From Mesostigma viride (taxonomy: Eukaryota; Streptophyta; Mesostigmatophyceae; Mesostigmatales; Mesostigmataceae): a stretch of 21,924 nt of DNA. This document shows, in pieces, positions 21,693 through 21,924 of the stretch (position 1 is the first letter of the stretch; each line of letters opens with the position of its first letter). A model generated the notes under the pieces. The model had not been told where the DNA came from and made no database searches. It was given only the letters and a program-made list of their open reading frames with translations. The translations under genes were made by a program, and so were the position numbers. The stretch covers positions 1-21,924 of the forward strand of contig RPFO01000925.1 of assembly GCA_009746045.1 (NCBI GenBank). The letters are read 5' to 3'.

Positions 21693-21924
21693 CGGTGCCG
21701 GACCAGCGCTCCCGAACTGGCCCAGTGACGCGACCGGCACCCGTGCCTGGGCCTGGCCGAGGGAGACGACTCGGAGATGTGGTGGCGTAAGTGGTCGTGG
21801 GTATGGAGGCCGTGAAACTCTCGTGGCGGAGGGGAGGAGCGACGATGGAGGGGTGATCTGGCCCCGCCTGCGGGCCTTGGGGTACGATCAGTCACAAAGG
21901 ACAATGCCATCGCTTCGAGATCCT

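Larger units (their letters stand above)
21261..21924. other. GC-rich segment without recognisable viral genes
   Basis: From about 21.26 kb the DNA is markedly richer in G and C, with C-runs (for example 21388-21395 and 21448-21454) and a perfect 16-base palindrome (GCCACCGGCCGGTGGC at 21677-21692). Several long frames are open on both strands, as expected from GC bias, and none has convincing protein character except a short one at 21435-21602. It could be a genome terminus, a non-coding end or foreign DNA joined during assembly. Confidence 0.5.

Noticed and set aside
1-21924. tRNA or rRNA genes
   Set aside because: No cloverleaf-like segment with conserved tRNA box words or rRNA-like stretch was seen by eye; a covariance-model search would be needed to exclude it fully.

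Overview
The window reads as a piece of a large double-stranded DNA virus of eukaryotes (Nucleocytoviricota type), family and host undetermined. The main supports are: a protein at 10238-11506 whose central block looks like the conserved nucleocytovirus family I know as DUF5767; a cysteine/lysine-glycine-glutamine repeat protein of a type common in giant viruses (7179-8015); an OTU cysteine protease; a KilA/MSV199-like protein with a PD-(D/E)XK nuclease core; IQ/U-box-like, F-box-like and RING-like proteins; tightly packed intronless genes on both strands; and short AT-rich, TATA-bearing promoters in otherwise GC-rich DNA. No capsid, polymerase or packaging gene is present, so lineage cannot be fixed from this window.

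Layout. 1-880: small membrane protein and a proline-rich small ORF on the minus strand, then a duplicated TATA promoter driving an all-helical protein (879-1652). 1649-5003, minus strand: a zinc-knuckle-like small protein, an overlooked 47-residue protein, and two paralogous proteins (317 and 600 residues) sharing a helical cysteine-bearing domain; the larger one also carries the zinc-knuckle at its N terminus and a long Ala/Lys-rich tail. 5128-6860: IQ/U-box-like protein convergent with a third zinc-knuckle protein. 6911-9259: a small minus-strand gene divergent from a plus-strand gene that appears split by a frameshift in a C-run; its second part holds an intact OTU domain followed by a degenerate OTU copy. 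9274-10137: membrane protein on the minus strand. 10238-17623: five plus-strand genes in close succession (DUF5767-like, disulfide-rich membrane protein, F-box-like protein, a 973-residue repeat-bearing fibre, and a KilA-like/nuclease protein). 17584-19858, minus strand: two single-span membrane proteins, a RING-like protein and two small beta-rich or unknown proteins. 19927-21090: a second LamG-like fibre gene, paralogous to the C-terminal third of the 973-residue fibre, in the opposite orientation and broken at its 5' end. From about 21.25 kb to the end the sequence becomes very GC-rich and loses viral coding character; it may be a genome terminus, a non-coding end or an assembly junction.

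Functionally, the set looks like an accessory and virion-surface neighbourhood: ubiquitin-related proteins (OTU, RING, U-box-like, F-box-like), virion or membrane proteins with single N-terminal anchors, and fibre or adhesin-like proteins that may contact the host. Functions are inferred from motifs read by eye; no database search was possible.
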